Shown piece by piece: positions 40,332-49,600 of a DNA stretch of 64,000 bases (the stretch's first letter is position 1; each line of letters begins with the position of its first letter). The position numbers and the translations under genes were made by a program. Source of the DNA: Bog-532 sp965277615 (GTDB lineage: Bacteria; Actinomycetota; Actinomycetes; Streptosporangiales; Streptosporangiaceae); NCBI GenBank assembly GCA_965277615.1, contig CBDIDG010000005.1, positions 2,542,001-2,606,000 on the forward strand. Direction: 5' to 3'. The notes beneath the pieces were generated by a model. That model searched no databases and was not told the DNA's origin. It saw only the letters and a program-made list of their open reading frames with translations.

Positions 40332-41888
40332 GTGGACACCACAGTGCCGTATGATCCGGCTGGTTCTGAACCACCCGTACTGAATGGGCACGGAGGCATC
40401 TCCGGTCACTCCGCTAACCCCCCCACCGATCGCGCACGAGGCCCCGTATGGCGCTATTCCCGGCAAGATATGGACCGCGAGACCACCCGGTACCTTTCCG
40501 CGGCAGCGCAGCTCGATGTTGAGTACGCCGCGAAAGTCCTGCGCAAGGTCATCGGTGATCCAATACGGGCACTCGCCCCGGCCTACGGCGCTGACGTGGC
40601 GGTTGTCGCCCGCTGGGCGGTCGATTCGCTCATGCGCCGCTGGCACCGGGATATTGCCCTCCTGATCGCGATCCTTCTTGGCGCCGTCCTGATCTGGTGG
40701 ATGGCGCATTTCGGGTTGGTGGCCGCCGCCGTTGCGGTGATGATCACGCTTATCGCTGCCTGGCTGATTGTCTCGGGAGAATACTGGCTGCGATGGTACG
40801 GCGTCGTGGTCCGGCACATGCTGAGGGAAGGCTTTGATCCGGACCGTGCTCCCGAGCCGCGACACCAATGGGTACGCGACAGGATCGATGCGGTATCTGC
40901 TCGCAGGCGGGGCAATCTCGTGGTCTTCCAGGGGAAGCGCGCCTTCGTGGGTAGCGGTCCGCGACTGAGCCGCGAGCACGTCATCATCGACGTGAGCCGG
41001 GGTAGAAAAGTCAAGAACGGCAAGCCGAGAAAACCGCAGAGTTTCACGAACGCCGACGTCCATCTGGCTCTCATATCTGCCATGAAGAAGCTCGAATTCA
41101 GTGATATGAGGGTCGAGGAGCGACTCTTCGTAAATGGGCGTCACCTCAAGGGCAACGAGGACTTCCTGCCCAACGGAGAAATGGCCCCGCCCGCGGTGTC
41201 GGTCGGAACTGGTTTGCTTTTGGAGGCCACGCTCGATCCGACCCCGGATGCTCGAACCTATGTGTGCGTCGAGATGCCGGGGTGGCAGGGCCAGCTTGTA
41301 GTGACCCTTTTCGTAAGGGCGGTGCACGCGGGCGGATCTCTCTACGTCGAATGGGAGTACCGCGTCCTGCCGCCCCTGCTGGACCGGTATCAGCGCGTTG
41401 ACCTGTATTTTGATGTTGCCTGGCCGTGGCGTATATGGATGGCGGGCTTGCGGGGTGCCCGGGAAGTAATTCCGGCTCTGTACAAGGCGCCATTTTCCCT
41501 GGCGGCCGATGTGATTCACGTGGTCGCGGCCAGGAGACGGAAAAGACTGGTTACGCAGGCGATCAGGCAGGGTCAGGGCTTCGACTATGGTGCGGCGACC
41601 AGCATACGGGAAGACGCTCTCGGCCACAATCGCCAGCATCATTTCCTGGAGCGGGATGAAATAATGTTTGTGCTCATGTCGCAGGAAATCCTGGTCAGAG
41701 AGGTGCGGTCATTTCTGCGAAAGCATGATGTCAGCCTGGCTGGATTTGATCAGCAGGTGGAGGAAATCAACAAGTCAACGTACAAGTACTACAGCGTGCA
41801 CGTTGGTGACGTCTCCGGATCGGTGGTTGCGGTTGGCGACAAGTCCACTGCCACCGCGCAAAAGAAACCCAAGAAAACAGATGACTGA
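40332..41888 (+). CDS. Unrecognised two-TM membrane protein with C-terminal Gly/Val motif
   Basis: 518 residues from GTG 40332 (GGGGA at good spacing; an in-frame GTG at 40281 is possible). A Pro-rich N-terminus (about 1-40) is followed by a helical part and a TM hairpin near residues 107-150 (DIALLIAILLGAVLIWWMAHF, VAAAVAVMITLIAAWLIVSG). A long soluble region follows: NADVHLALISAMKKLEFSDMRVEERLFVNGRHL, FVRAVHAGGSLYVEWEYRVLPPL, then basic HVVAARRRKRLV and helical FVLMSQEILVREVRSFLRKHDVSL. The tail reads YSVHVGDVSGSVVAVGDKST. No enzyme motif was recognised. A/T-ending codons are commoner than in neighbours. The next gene starts 18 bp later. Confidence 0.7.
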   Translation: MDTTVPYDPAGSEPPVLNGHGGISGHSANPPTDRARGPVWRYSRQDMDRETTRYLSAAAQLDVEYAAKVLRKVIGDPIRALAPAYGADVAVVARWAVDSLMRRWHRDIALLIAILLGAVLIWWMAHFGLVAAAVAVMITLIAAWLIVSGEYWLRWYGVVVRHMLREGFDPDRAPEPRHQWVRDRIDAVSARRRGNLVVFQGKRAFVGSGPRLSREHVIIDVSRGRKVKNGKPRKPQSFTNADVHLALISAMKKLEFSDMRVEERLFVNGRHLKGNEDFLPNGEMAPPAVSVGTGLLLEATLDPTPDARTYVCVEMPGWQGQLVVTLFVRAVHAGGSLYVEWEYRVLPPLLDRYQRVDLYFDVAWPWRIWMAGLRGAREVIPALYKAPFSLAADVIHVVAARRRKRLVTQAIRQGQGFDYGAATSIREDALGHNRQHHFLERDEIMFVLMSQEILVREVRSFLRKHDVSLAGFDQQVEEINKSTYKYYSVHVGDVSGSVVAVGDKSTATAQKKPKKTDD

Positions 41889-41906
41889 TCGCGAGGTATG
41901 GGTCTT

Positions 41907-42269
41907 ATGGGTGAAGCCAGTTACCGTGTGGACATAAAATCGGCAAAGAACTCCGCGGTCGCGACCGGGCCTAAGGCCAAAGCCGCCGTCACGGTAACCT
42001 CCCCGACGGAACGGGAATATCGGCAGCAGGCGATCACCGAATCGGAACGGCTCATAAAGCTTCTGGAGGACCGGCAAGGAGTGCTGGACGACGGGGCTGA
42101 GCTTACGGTGTCGGCGGCTAAGGTCAGGAAGAAGCTGGGCGATAAAAAACTGAAGCTAAGGTCCATTCGTGGCCTGCTTGAACAGCTTGCCGAAGGAGTA
42201 GCCGGAGTAGGCGTGCTCGCTGAGTGCGTGGCCCGCCTACAGACGCTGATCTCCCATATTCCGACTTAG
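41907..42269 (+). CDS. Small helical partner protein with N-terminal Gly/Val motif
   Basis: 120 residues from ATG 41907, chosen since GAGG lies 10 bases upstream (an ATG at 41898 is too close to it). The N-terminus YRVDIKSAKNSAVATGPKAKAAVTV resembles the tail of the preceding protein: SVVAVGDKSTATA against SAVATGPKAKAAV. The rest is helical and probably coiled coil: REYRQQAITESERLIKLLED, ELTVSAAKVRKKLGDKKLKLRSIRGLLEQLAEGVA. No family recognised. Paired motifs of this sort are known to link effector and sensor proteins through amyloid-like contacts; here that is only an inference. Confidence 0.65.
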   Translation: MGEASYRVDIKSAKNSAVATGPKAKAAVTVTSPTEREYRQQAITESERLIKLLEDRQGVLDDGAELTVSAAKVRKKLGDKKLKLRSIRGLLEQLAEGVAGVGVLAECVARLQTLISHIPT

Positions 42270-43252
42270 CCTCGGTCCTGGGTCACAGGGAGGTGGCCAC
42301 CCGGAGATGCCCGGTGGGGTAAGCCAGTGAGGCCGGGATTGCGCGGGTAAGGACTGTGGGCGGTCTGGCGTATGGCCAGCAGCTGGCCGGCGACCAGTCG
42401 CTGGAGCGTGAAGCGGACGCGCCGGCCGGTGTGCCCATCGTCGCCGGGCCGGCCGGGTTCGCCCCACTCGATCGCGGCGCCCCCGGTGAGCTGGAGGGTG
42501 CGGCCGCTGGTGAAGTCGATGAACGGGAGGGCGGTTTCGGGGTCGATGGCGAGGTTGCCGAAGCTGTTGAACATGTTGTTGCCGGCGTAGTCGGGCCACC
42601 ACAGCTGGTCGCCGTCGACGCGGACGAACCCTGGTTGGCCGCCCCGGTGGGAGGCGTCACTGCCCCGTTCGGGGTGGGTGGTGCCGAGGAAGAAGGTGTC
42701 CGCGCCCCGGATCAGCTCGATGTCCTCGGCCGCGAGGGCGCGGCCGTACCGCACGTCGCCGCCCCCGGCCTGGTCAAGGTGCTCGGGGATCAAGACCCGC
42801 TGCTGGATGAACTGGGGGCAGTTGCCGTAGGCCTGCTCGACCTTGATCACCAGCCGCCGCTGTCCGGCCTGGATGAGGGTCCCGTTGACCCGGACGCGCC
42901 GGCGGGCGGCGAACTCCACCACGACCAGCCCGACCTGCTGACCCGCCGGCAGCCCGTGCAGCGGGTCGCCGACGGGAAGCGCGACGCTGACCTCGAGCGT
43001 GGTCAGCGAGGTGACGTTAAGGAAGCCGAGGGATCCAGTCAACGGCGTGACCCACAGCCGGCCAGCTTCGTCGCGCCCGGTCAGTGCGGCGAAGGTCCGG
43101 TCGGCCAGGAATCTGGCCATCCCTCCGTCCAGCTCGACCGGTTCCAGCATCCGCACCAGCCGGGCCGCCTGGGCCTCCACCCCTGCTCGGTGCTGAACGG
43201 CGAGCTCGCCGTCGTGGAATCCCACGTCGGCCAGCCGGTGCGTCTCAGCCAT
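42266..43252 (-). CDS. Pyridoxamine 5'-phosphate oxidase-like FMN-binding protein
   Basis: A 328-residue protein with split-barrel FMN-binding features. MARFLADRTFAALTGRDEAGRLWVTPLTG is the first strand set, RRRVRVNGTLI an inner strand, and FFLGTTHPERGSDASHRGGQPGFVRV the second barrel repeat with its phosphate-binding region. WWPDYAGNNMFNSFGNLAIDPETALPF follows. It is coupled to the upstream hydrolase by an 8-bp overlap. Likely an F420- or FMN-dependent redox protein; substrate unknown. It overlaps the cassette gene's 3' end by 4 bp in the convergent direction. Confidence 0.78.
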   Translation of the reverse strand: MAETHRLADVGFHDGELAVQHRAGVEAQAARLVRMLEPVELDGGMARFLADRTFAALTGRDEAGRLWVTPLTGSLGFLNVTSLTTLEVSVALPVGDPLHGLPAGQQVGLVVVEFAARRRVRVNGTLIQAGQRRLVIKVEQAYGNCPQFIQQRVLIPEHLDQAGGGDVRYGRALAAEDIELIRGADTFFLGTTHPERGSDASHRGGQPGFVRVDGDQLWWPDYAGNNMFNSFGNLAIDPETALPFIDFTSGRTLQLTGGAAIEWGEPGRPGDDGHTGRRVRFTLQRLVAGQLLAIRQTAHSPYPRNPGLTGLPHRASPGGHLPVTQDRG

Positions 43253-44120
43253 GACCGCCGTGCACCTGCCGGTTGTAGAAGTCCTTGATCCCGGTGGCGA
43301 TCGTCTCCAGGTTGTCCTCGATGGCGAAGTGGCCGGAGTCGAGCCGGACCAACGTCGCGTCCGGCAGGTCCCGCAGGTAGGCCTCTCCGCCCTCGGGGGT
43401 GAAGAAGATGTCGCCCTGGCCCCAGAAGATGATCGTCTTGGGCTGGGTGATCCGCAGCCGCTCCTGCCAGGCCGGGTAGAGCGCGGCGTTGGTGCGGTAG
43501 TCGTAGAACAAGTCGAGTTGCATCCGGTGTGCCTGCGGGCGGGCCAGAAAGAACAGGTCCATGTTCCAGTTGTCCGGGCTGATCTTGGCCCGATCGGGGT
43601 GCCCGGTGGTGTAGATGCCCTTGACCGCGTCAAGCTCGAGGAAGGCCTCCAGAGGTGCTTCCGTTTCGGCGTTGCGGTTGGCCCAGAGCACGTGGCGGAT
43701 ACCGTCCCAGGCCGCGGTGAACCCCTCTTCGTAGGTGTTGGCGTTCTGGATGACCTGCCAGGAGAGCCAGTCCGGGTGCTTCTCGATCAGGCGGTTGCCG
43801 ATCGGGCCGCCGTAGTCCTGCATGTAGAAACCCATCGGGCCGGTGAAGCCGATGGCCTGCATGGCCGCTTCGACGACCTCGGCCAGGTGGTCGAAGGTGT
43901 AGTCCCAGGTGGACGGGTCGGGCATCTCGGTGTTGCCGAAGCCTGGATAGTCGAACGAGACGAGGTGGAATTGGTCGGCCAGTGCGGGCAGGAAGTTGCG
44001 GAACTGATGTGAGGAAGAGGGGAATCCGCCGAGGAGGAGCAGCTTGGGGCGCCCTGGGTCGCCGGCCTCTCGGTAGAACACGTCAAGTCCCAGCGCGGAC
44101 ACCGTCTTGAACGTCGTCAT
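43245..44120 (-). CDS. Alpha/beta-hydrolase, haloalkane dehalogenase/epoxide hydrolase-like
   Basis: A 291-residue cytosolic hydrolase. Seen: KLLLLGGFPSSSHQFRNFLPAL (oxyanion region, HG replaced by GG), VSFDYPGFGNTEMP, GFYMQDYGGPIGNRL (nucleophile Asp in the QDYGG elbow rather than Ser), WGQGDIFFTPEGGEAYLRDLP (acid) and VRLDSGHFAIEDNLE (His). The Asp nucleophile groups it with dehalogenases and epoxide hydrolases. ATG 44120 follows GGGAGAA. It starts a two-gene unit with the FMN protein, facing the carbonic anhydrase across a palindrome-rich promoter. Confidence 0.83.
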   Translation of the reverse strand: MTTFKTVSALGLDVFYREAGDPGRPKLLLLGGFPSSSHQFRNFLPALADQFHLVSFDYPGFGNTEMPDPSTWDYTFDHLAEVVEAAMQAIGFTGPMGFYMQDYGGPIGNRLIEKHPDWLSWQVIQNANTYEEGFTAAWDGIRHVLWANRNAETEAPLEAFLELDAVKGIYTTGHPDRAKISPDNWNMDLFFLARPQAHRMQLDLFYDYRTNAALYPAWQERLRITQPKTIIFWGQGDIFFTPEGGEAYLRDLPDATLVRLDSGHFAIEDNLETIATGIKDFYNRQVHGGHG

Positions 44121-44182
44121 CTGTTCTCCCCTGCGGCGCGGTCGTGGCGTTCTGCTGACCAGACGACGGTAAGCCGCTAAAG

Positions 44183-44271
44183 ATTCGGTGGGAGACGAAG
44201 CATTCGGTGCAGGCCGATTTACTTCGGCGGCTGCCGAAATTTCTGGCCAGTAGGTTCGGGCGGCACCGAAC
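44183..44271. promoter_or_regulatory. Cluster of TTCGG...CCGAA palindromes in a divergent promoter
   Basis: TTCGGC-GGCT-GCCGAA (44223-44238) and GTTCGG-N6-CCGAAC (44254-44271) are perfect inverted repeats. Two ATTCGGTG half-sites (44183-44190, 44202-44209) lie 19 bp apart. They fill the gap between the hydrolase and the carbonic anhydrase, so one regulator probably controls both. Confidence 0.45.
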
Positions 44272-44308
44272 ACACACCGAACGCACCGAGAGAGCAGAGA
44301 GAAGGGCC

Positions 44309-44830
44309 ATGAGTGTTATTGACGAGACTTTGCGGGCCAATGCAACCATCGCCAACGACTACGATCCCGCCCGGGCGAAGCCGCCGGCGCCCCGGATCGC
44401 GATCGTCACCTGCATGGATCCCCGGCTCACCGACATCGGGCCGATGCTGGGTCTGGCTGATGCCGATGCCGACGTGATCAGGAACGCTGGCACCGTGATC
44501 GATGACGATTCGATCCGGTCGCTGCTCGTCTCCACCAAGCTGCTGGGCGCGCAGGAGATCATGATCATCAATCACACCGACTGCGGGATGCTCAAGTTCA
44601 CCGACGCCGAGATGGAAGACCGGCTCCGCAAGGAGACGGGGCAGGCGCAGATCGTGCCCGCCAGGTTCTACAGCTTCACCGACGTCGAAGAGAACACCAA
44701 GGAACAAATGCAGAAGGCCAGGTCACACCCGTGGATTCCGCGGGATGTCCCGGTCAGGGGCTTTATCTTCGACGTCAGTACCGGGCGGCTCAGCGAAGTG
44801 TTCCCGGACCGGGGGAGCGTCCCTGATTAA
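44309..44830 (+). CDS. Beta-class carbonic anhydrase
   Basis: A 173-residue zinc enzyme that interconverts CO2 and bicarbonate. ATG 44309 (SVIDETLRANATIANDYDP) follows GAGAGAAGGG. Zinc ligands and dyad: IVTCMDPRLTDI (Cys with Asp-Arg) and IINHTDCGMLKF (His...Cys). DVIRNAGTVIDDDSIRSLLVSTKLLG is also typical. Its short length and CMDPR start fit the clade common in actinomycetes and phages. It is transcribed away from the dehalogenase-like gene. Confidence 0.88.
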   Translation: MSVIDETLRANATIANDYDPARAKPPAPRIAIVTCMDPRLTDIGPMLGLADADADVIRNAGTVIDDDSIRSLLVSTKLLGAQEIMIINHTDCGMLKFTDAEMEDRLRKETGQAQIVPARFYSFTDVEENTKEQMQKARSHPWIPRDVPVRGFIFDVSTGRLSEVFPDRGSVPD

Positions 44831-44896
44831 TAGGCTGGGATCAGCCCGGCTGTGACCCGTTCAGGGAAGCCGGGGACCGCCGGGTAAAGTCGTGAC

Positions 44897-45682
44897 GTGC
44901 CACCGGCCCGAGGGAAGCGCTCCGGCCCGTCACGCTCCACGGGCGGCGACCGTGACCTGGCCAGTGTCGGGGCGCTCGTCGCCGACCGGGCCAAGTGCCA
45001 GATGCTCGTCGCCCTCGCCGCGGACGGTGGGGCCCTACCCGCCGGCCGGCTGGCCGCACAGGCGGAGGTCAGCGCGTCGACCGCCAGCGGCCATCTTCAC
45101 AAGCTGGTCGCCGGCGGCCTGCTGGTGGTGGAGAACGCGGGGCGGCACCGCAACTACCGGCTGGCCAATCCCGAGGTTGTCGCCACCCTCATCGAGACGC
45201 TGGAGCAACTGGCCCCTGCCCTGCCGATCCAGTCACTCGGGCAAAGCCAGCAGGCCCGGGCCTGGCGGCAGGCCCGGGTCTGTTACGACCACATCGCCGG
45301 CACACTCGGTGTCGAGCTGATGGGCGCCCTGGTCGCGCGGGGCCACGTCGGACCAGTCCACGAGTCCGCGCGCGTGGACCGCGATCGGGACCAGTACGCG
45401 ATCACGCCAGAAGGGTGGGCCTTCTTCCAGACGCTTGGCGTGGTGGTCCCCTCCAGTCGCCAGCCAGTCCGGCACCACAAGGACTCCATTGAAGACGGTT
45501 CGCACCTCTCGGGCGCCCTGGGCCGTGGCCTGCTCGCGCGATTCGTCGATCTCGGCTGGCTGCAACGCCACCAGAACCGGCGCCTGCACATCACGCCAGA
45601 GGGCCGGAAGGGTTTCGACCAGCAGTTCGGAGTCTCCCTCGACAAGTTACGCTGGCGAAGTCCCCGTGCTCGAGCTCAATGA
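44897..45682 (+). CDS. ArsR-like winged-helix regulator with C-terminal domain
   Basis: A 261-residue regulator. Winged helix about 20-95: ASVGALVADRAKCQMLVALAADGG, LAAQAEVSASTASGHLHKLVAGGLLVVENAGRHRNYRLA. The second half (QARVCYDHIAGTLGVELMGALVARG, YAITPEGWAFFQTLGV, LARFVDLGWLQRHQNRRLHITPEGRKGF) is the C-terminal part found in longer ArsR-like proteins. No clear Cys metal-site is seen (CYDH only), so it may sense an organic ligand. GTG 44897. A lost aldo/keto reductase fragment follows directly, perhaps its former target. Confidence 0.78.
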   Translation: MPPARGKRSGPSRSTGGDRDLASVGALVADRAKCQMLVALAADGGALPAGRLAAQAEVSASTASGHLHKLVAGGLLVVENAGRHRNYRLANPEVVATLIETLEQLAPALPIQSLGQSQQARAWRQARVCYDHIAGTLGVELMGALVARGHVGPVHESARVDRDRDQYAITPEGWAFFQTLGVVVPSSRQPVRHHKDSIEDGSHLSGALGRGLLARFVDLGWLQRHQNRRLHITPEGRKGFDQQFGVSLDKLRWRSPRARAQ

Positions 45683-45722
45683 CGGTTCGCTTATCCCGCA
45701 GCTGGGGTTCGGCGTCCTCGAC
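45666..45722 (+). pseudogene. N-terminal stub of an aldo/keto reductase
   Basis: GTG 45666 reads VLELNDGSLIPQLGFGVL, the standard start of aldo/keto reductases (L.NDG..IPQLGFGV), then runs into unrelated sequence. The remaining roughly 260 residues are deleted. It overlaps the end of the ArsR-like gene. Confidence 0.55.
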
Positions 45723-45787
45723 GGGGCTCACAGCGGCCGGCCTTTGATCTTGGTGCACCGACCGGGTCCGGACCCTAAGCTCGTACC

Positions 45788-46408
45788 ATGGCCAGGTACT
45801 TCGATATCCATCCGGCCAACCCGCAGCGGCGGGCGATCACTCAGGTCGCCGACATCGTGCGGGCGGGTGGCGTGATCGCCTATCCGACGGACTCGTGTTA
45901 CGCGCTCGGGTGCCAGTTCGGCGACAAGGACGGCATCGACAGGATCCGGTCGATCCGCCAGCTTGATGACCGGCACCACCTGACGCTGGTGTGCCAGGAC
46001 TTTGCCCAGCTGGGACAGTTCGTGCAGGTCTCCAACTCGGTATTCCGGGCCATCAAGGCGGCGACCCCGGGCAGCTATACGTTCATCCTCCCGGCGACCA
46101 AGGAAGTGCCGCGCCGGCTGCAGCACCCGGGCAAGAAGACCGTCGGGGTGCGGATCCCCCGGCACGTGGCGACCCAGGCGTTGCTGGCCGAGCTGGGGGA
46201 GCCGCTGGTCTCGAGCACCTTGCTGCTGCCGGGCCAGGATGAGCCGATGACCCAGGGCTGGGAGATCGCCGAGGAGCTCGGCCACAGCCTGGAGGCCGTG
46301 CTCGACTCGGGCGACTGTGGCACCGAGCCGACCACGGTGATCGACTTCTCCCAGCCCGCACCCGAGATCGTGCGCCACGGGGCCGGCGACACCGCTCCCT
46401 TTGAGTGA
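45788..46408 (+). CDS. YrdC/Sua5/YciO-family protein
   Basis: A 206-residue cytosolic protein with the YrdC double-stranded-RNA-binding fold. Start MARYFDIHPANPQRRAI, then VADIVRAGGVIAYPTDSCYALGCQF, IRQLDDRHHLTLVCQDFAQL, TPGSYTFILPATKEVPRRL and KKTVGVRIPRH. The group makes L-threonylcarbamoyl-AMP for tRNA t6A. The PTDSCYALGCQ form and short length are closer to YciO than to the housekeeping TsaC, so the exact role is unsure. It reads toward the carboxylase gene, 210 bp apart. Confidence 0.85.
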   Translation: MARYFDIHPANPQRRAITQVADIVRAGGVIAYPTDSCYALGCQFGDKDGIDRIRSIRQLDDRHHLTLVCQDFAQLGQFVQVSNSVFRAIKAATPGSYTFILPATKEVPRRLQHPGKKTVGVRIPRHVATQALLAELGEPLVSSTLLLPGQDEPMTQGWEIAEELGHSLEAVLDSGDCGTEPTTVIDFSQPAPEIVRHGAGDTAPFE

Positions 46409-46618
46409 AGCCACGGTCTGTGACTGAAACCCCCGGCCGCCCGCGCTCAAGACCACCCAGTTTGGCTGTTTCCTACAACGGGGGAGCCGTGACACGTTCC
46501 CTGCGCAGCATTTCCCCGCCTGGCCGAGGAGAGTATGCCTGGGTAGATGCCAGCAACGTCCCGCGACAGCCAGCCGCGATAGCCAGCAACGTCGCGCTTT
46601 AGAGGAGGGTTCGACCGC

Positions 46619-49600
46619 GTGTTCAGCCGTGTCGCCATCGTCAACCGTGGTGAAGCCGCCATGCGGCTCATCCACGCTGTCCAGGATCTGACCGCGGAGA
46701 CGGGTATACCGATCGAGACGGTCGCCCTGCACACCGATGCCGACCGGACGGCCACGTTCGTGCGCGAGGCCGATATCGCCTACGACCTCGGCCCCGCCTC
46801 CGCGCGCCCGTACCTGGACCTGCAGGCGCTGGAGCGCGCGCTGGTGGAGACCGGCGCTGACGCCGCCTGGGTCGGCTGGGGCTTCGTGGCCGAGGACCCG
46901 GCGTTCGCGGAGCTGTGCCAGAAGATCGGGGTCACCTTCATCGGGCCCAGCCCGGACGCCATGCGCAAGCTCGGGGACAAGATCGGCGCCAAGCTGATCG
47001 CCGAGGAGGTCGGCGTACCGGTCGCGCCCTGGAGCCGTGGCCCGGTCGCCACCCTGGACGACGCCCTGGCCTCGGCCGCCCGGATCGGCTACCCGCTGAT
47101 GCTGAAGGCGACCGCGGGCGGTGGCGGGCGCGGCATCCGCGTGGTCACGAACGAGGCCGAGCTGGCCGATGCCTACGAGCGGACCAGCCAGGAGGCGGCG
47201 CGGGCGTTCGGCAGCGGTGTGGTGTTCCTGGAGCGACTGATCACCGGGGCCCGGCACGTCGAGGTCCAGGTCATCGCCGACGGGCAGGGGACCGCCTGGG
47301 CGCTGGGGGTCCGCGACTGCTCGGTGCAGCGGCGCAACCAGAAGGTCATCGAGGAGTCGTCGTCACCGGTGCTCAGCGCCGAGCAGGCGGCCGAGCTCAA
47401 GGCGTCGGCCGAACGGCTGGCTCTCGCGGTCGGTTACAGCGGGGCGGCGACGGTCGAGTTCCTCTACCACCCCGGGATGCGGATGTTCGCGTTCCTCGAG
47501 GTCAACACCCGGCTGCAGGTGGAGCACCCGATCACCGAGTCCACCACCGGGTTCGACCTGGTCAAGGCCCAGCTGCAGGTAGCGTCCGGCGGCAAGCTCG
47601 AGGGTGAGCCGCCGGCCGAGCGTGGGCACGCCATCGAGGCCCGGCTGAACGCCGAGGACCCCGATCGCGACTTCGCGCCGTGCCCGGGCCACATCGTCCG
47701 GCTGGATCTGCCCGCCGGGCCGGGCATCCGCGTGGACACCGGCTTTACCGAGGGTGACACCATCCCGGCGGACTTCGACTCGATGATCGCGAAGATCATT
47801 GCCTACGGCCGTGACCGCGACGAGGCGCTCGGCCGGCTGCGCCGGGCCTGCGCCCAGACCACGGTCATCATCGACGGCGGCGCGACCAACAAGAGCTTCG
47901 TGCTCGACCTGCTCAGCCAGCCCGAGGTGATCGACGCCAGCGCCGACACCGGCTGGATCGACCGGGTCCGGGCCCAGGGCCGCCTGGTCTCGCACCGGCA
48001 CTCCGGCGTCGCCCTGGCCGCGGCGGCCATCGACGCCTACGAAGAAGAGGAACGGGCCGAGCGGCAGCGCCTGCTGTCCACGGCGTTCGGCGGCCGCCCC
48101 CAGGTGCAGCACAAGAGCGGCCAGCCGGTGGAGTTCCAGCTCCGCGGGGTCGCGTACCGAATCCGGGTCGCGCGCATCGGCGCGCACCGGTTCCGGGTCG
48201 TGGTCGCGGCGGGCGAGGACGTTCGCACCGCCGACGTCGAGCTGAACCGGTTCGACCGGTACACCGGGCAGATCCTCGTCAACGGCATCCGGTACCGCCT
48301 GGTCACCGGCACGTTCGGGCCGATCCACCTGGTCGAGGTGGACGGCGTGAGCCACCGGATCAGCCAGGAGGACGGCGGCGTCGTCCGGTCGCCCGCGCCT
48401 GCGCTGGTGGTGGCGACGCCGCTGAAGGTCGGGGCCGAGGTCGAGGCGGACGCGCCCGTGCTGGTCCTCGAGAGCATGAAAATGGAGACGGTGCTGAGGG
48501 CGCCGTTCCGGGCCCGGCTGAAGGAATGCCTGGTCTCCGTGGGCAGCCAGGTGCAGTCGGGGGCCCCGCTGCTGCGGCTGGAGCCGCTGGTGGCCGGGGA
48601 CGGCGAAGCCGCGGCCGCCCCGGCCAGGGAGCCCGCCGAGCTGGACCTGCCCGTCGCCCGGGGCGAGGTCCCGGACCGGGAGCGTCTCCAGCGCGGCCAG
48701 GAGGACCTGAGCAGCCTGCTGCTGGGCTTCGACGTGGATCCGGATGACGAGGCCCGGGTGCTCGTCGACTACCTCGCTGCCCGCCGGACCGTCACCGAGG
48801 ACGGCTACCGGCCGCTGGCGGAGGAGATCGGTCTCATCGATGTGTTCGCCGACCTGGCCGAGCTGAGCCGCAACCGGCCCGTCGGTGAGGACGCGGGCGA
48901 CGAAGGCCACATGCTCAGCGCGCGGGAGTACTTCCACACCTACCTGCGGAGCCTCGACGTCGAGCGGGCCGGGCTGCCGGAAGCGTTCAAGGCCAAGCTG
49001 GCCAAGGCGCTCGGGCACTACGGCGTCACCAGCCTGGACCGCTCACCCGAACTCGAAGCCGCGGTGTTCCGGATTTTCCTGGCTCAGCAACGGGCCTCCG
49101 CCGACGCCATGGTCGTGGCGGCGCTGCTCCGGGCCTGGCTGCGGGAACCGCCGCCGGGTGAGGCGCTGCGCGAGCCCTCTGGCCTCGCGCTCGAGCGGCT
49201 GGTGGGCGCCACGCAGCTCCGGTTCCCCGTTGTTTCCGACCTGGCCCGCGGCGTGGTGTTCGCCTGGTTCGGCCAGCCGCTGCTGCGCCGCAACCGCGCC
49301 CGCGTTTACGCCGACATCCGCAACCACCTGCGCTATCTGGACGCCAACCCGGACGCGCCCGAGCGCGCCGAGCTCATCGCCGCGATGGTGCGCGGTACCG
49401 AGCCGCTGGTGCGGCTGCTCGGTCAGCGGCTCATCCGCCACGACCTGGACAACACGGTCATGCTGGAGGTGCTGACCCGCCGGTACTACGGCAACAAGGA
49501 TCTGGCCGCCGTCCGCACGACCGAGGTCGCGGGCTGTCGATTCGTGGTGGCCGAGCGGGTCGGCTCGCGCGTCGCTTCGGCCGGGGTCAGCTTTGCGGCA

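Noticed and set aside
47363..49018. 551-codon antisense frame in the carboxylase gene
   Set aside because: Shadow frame of high-GC codons opposite the biotin carboxylase and carrier domains.
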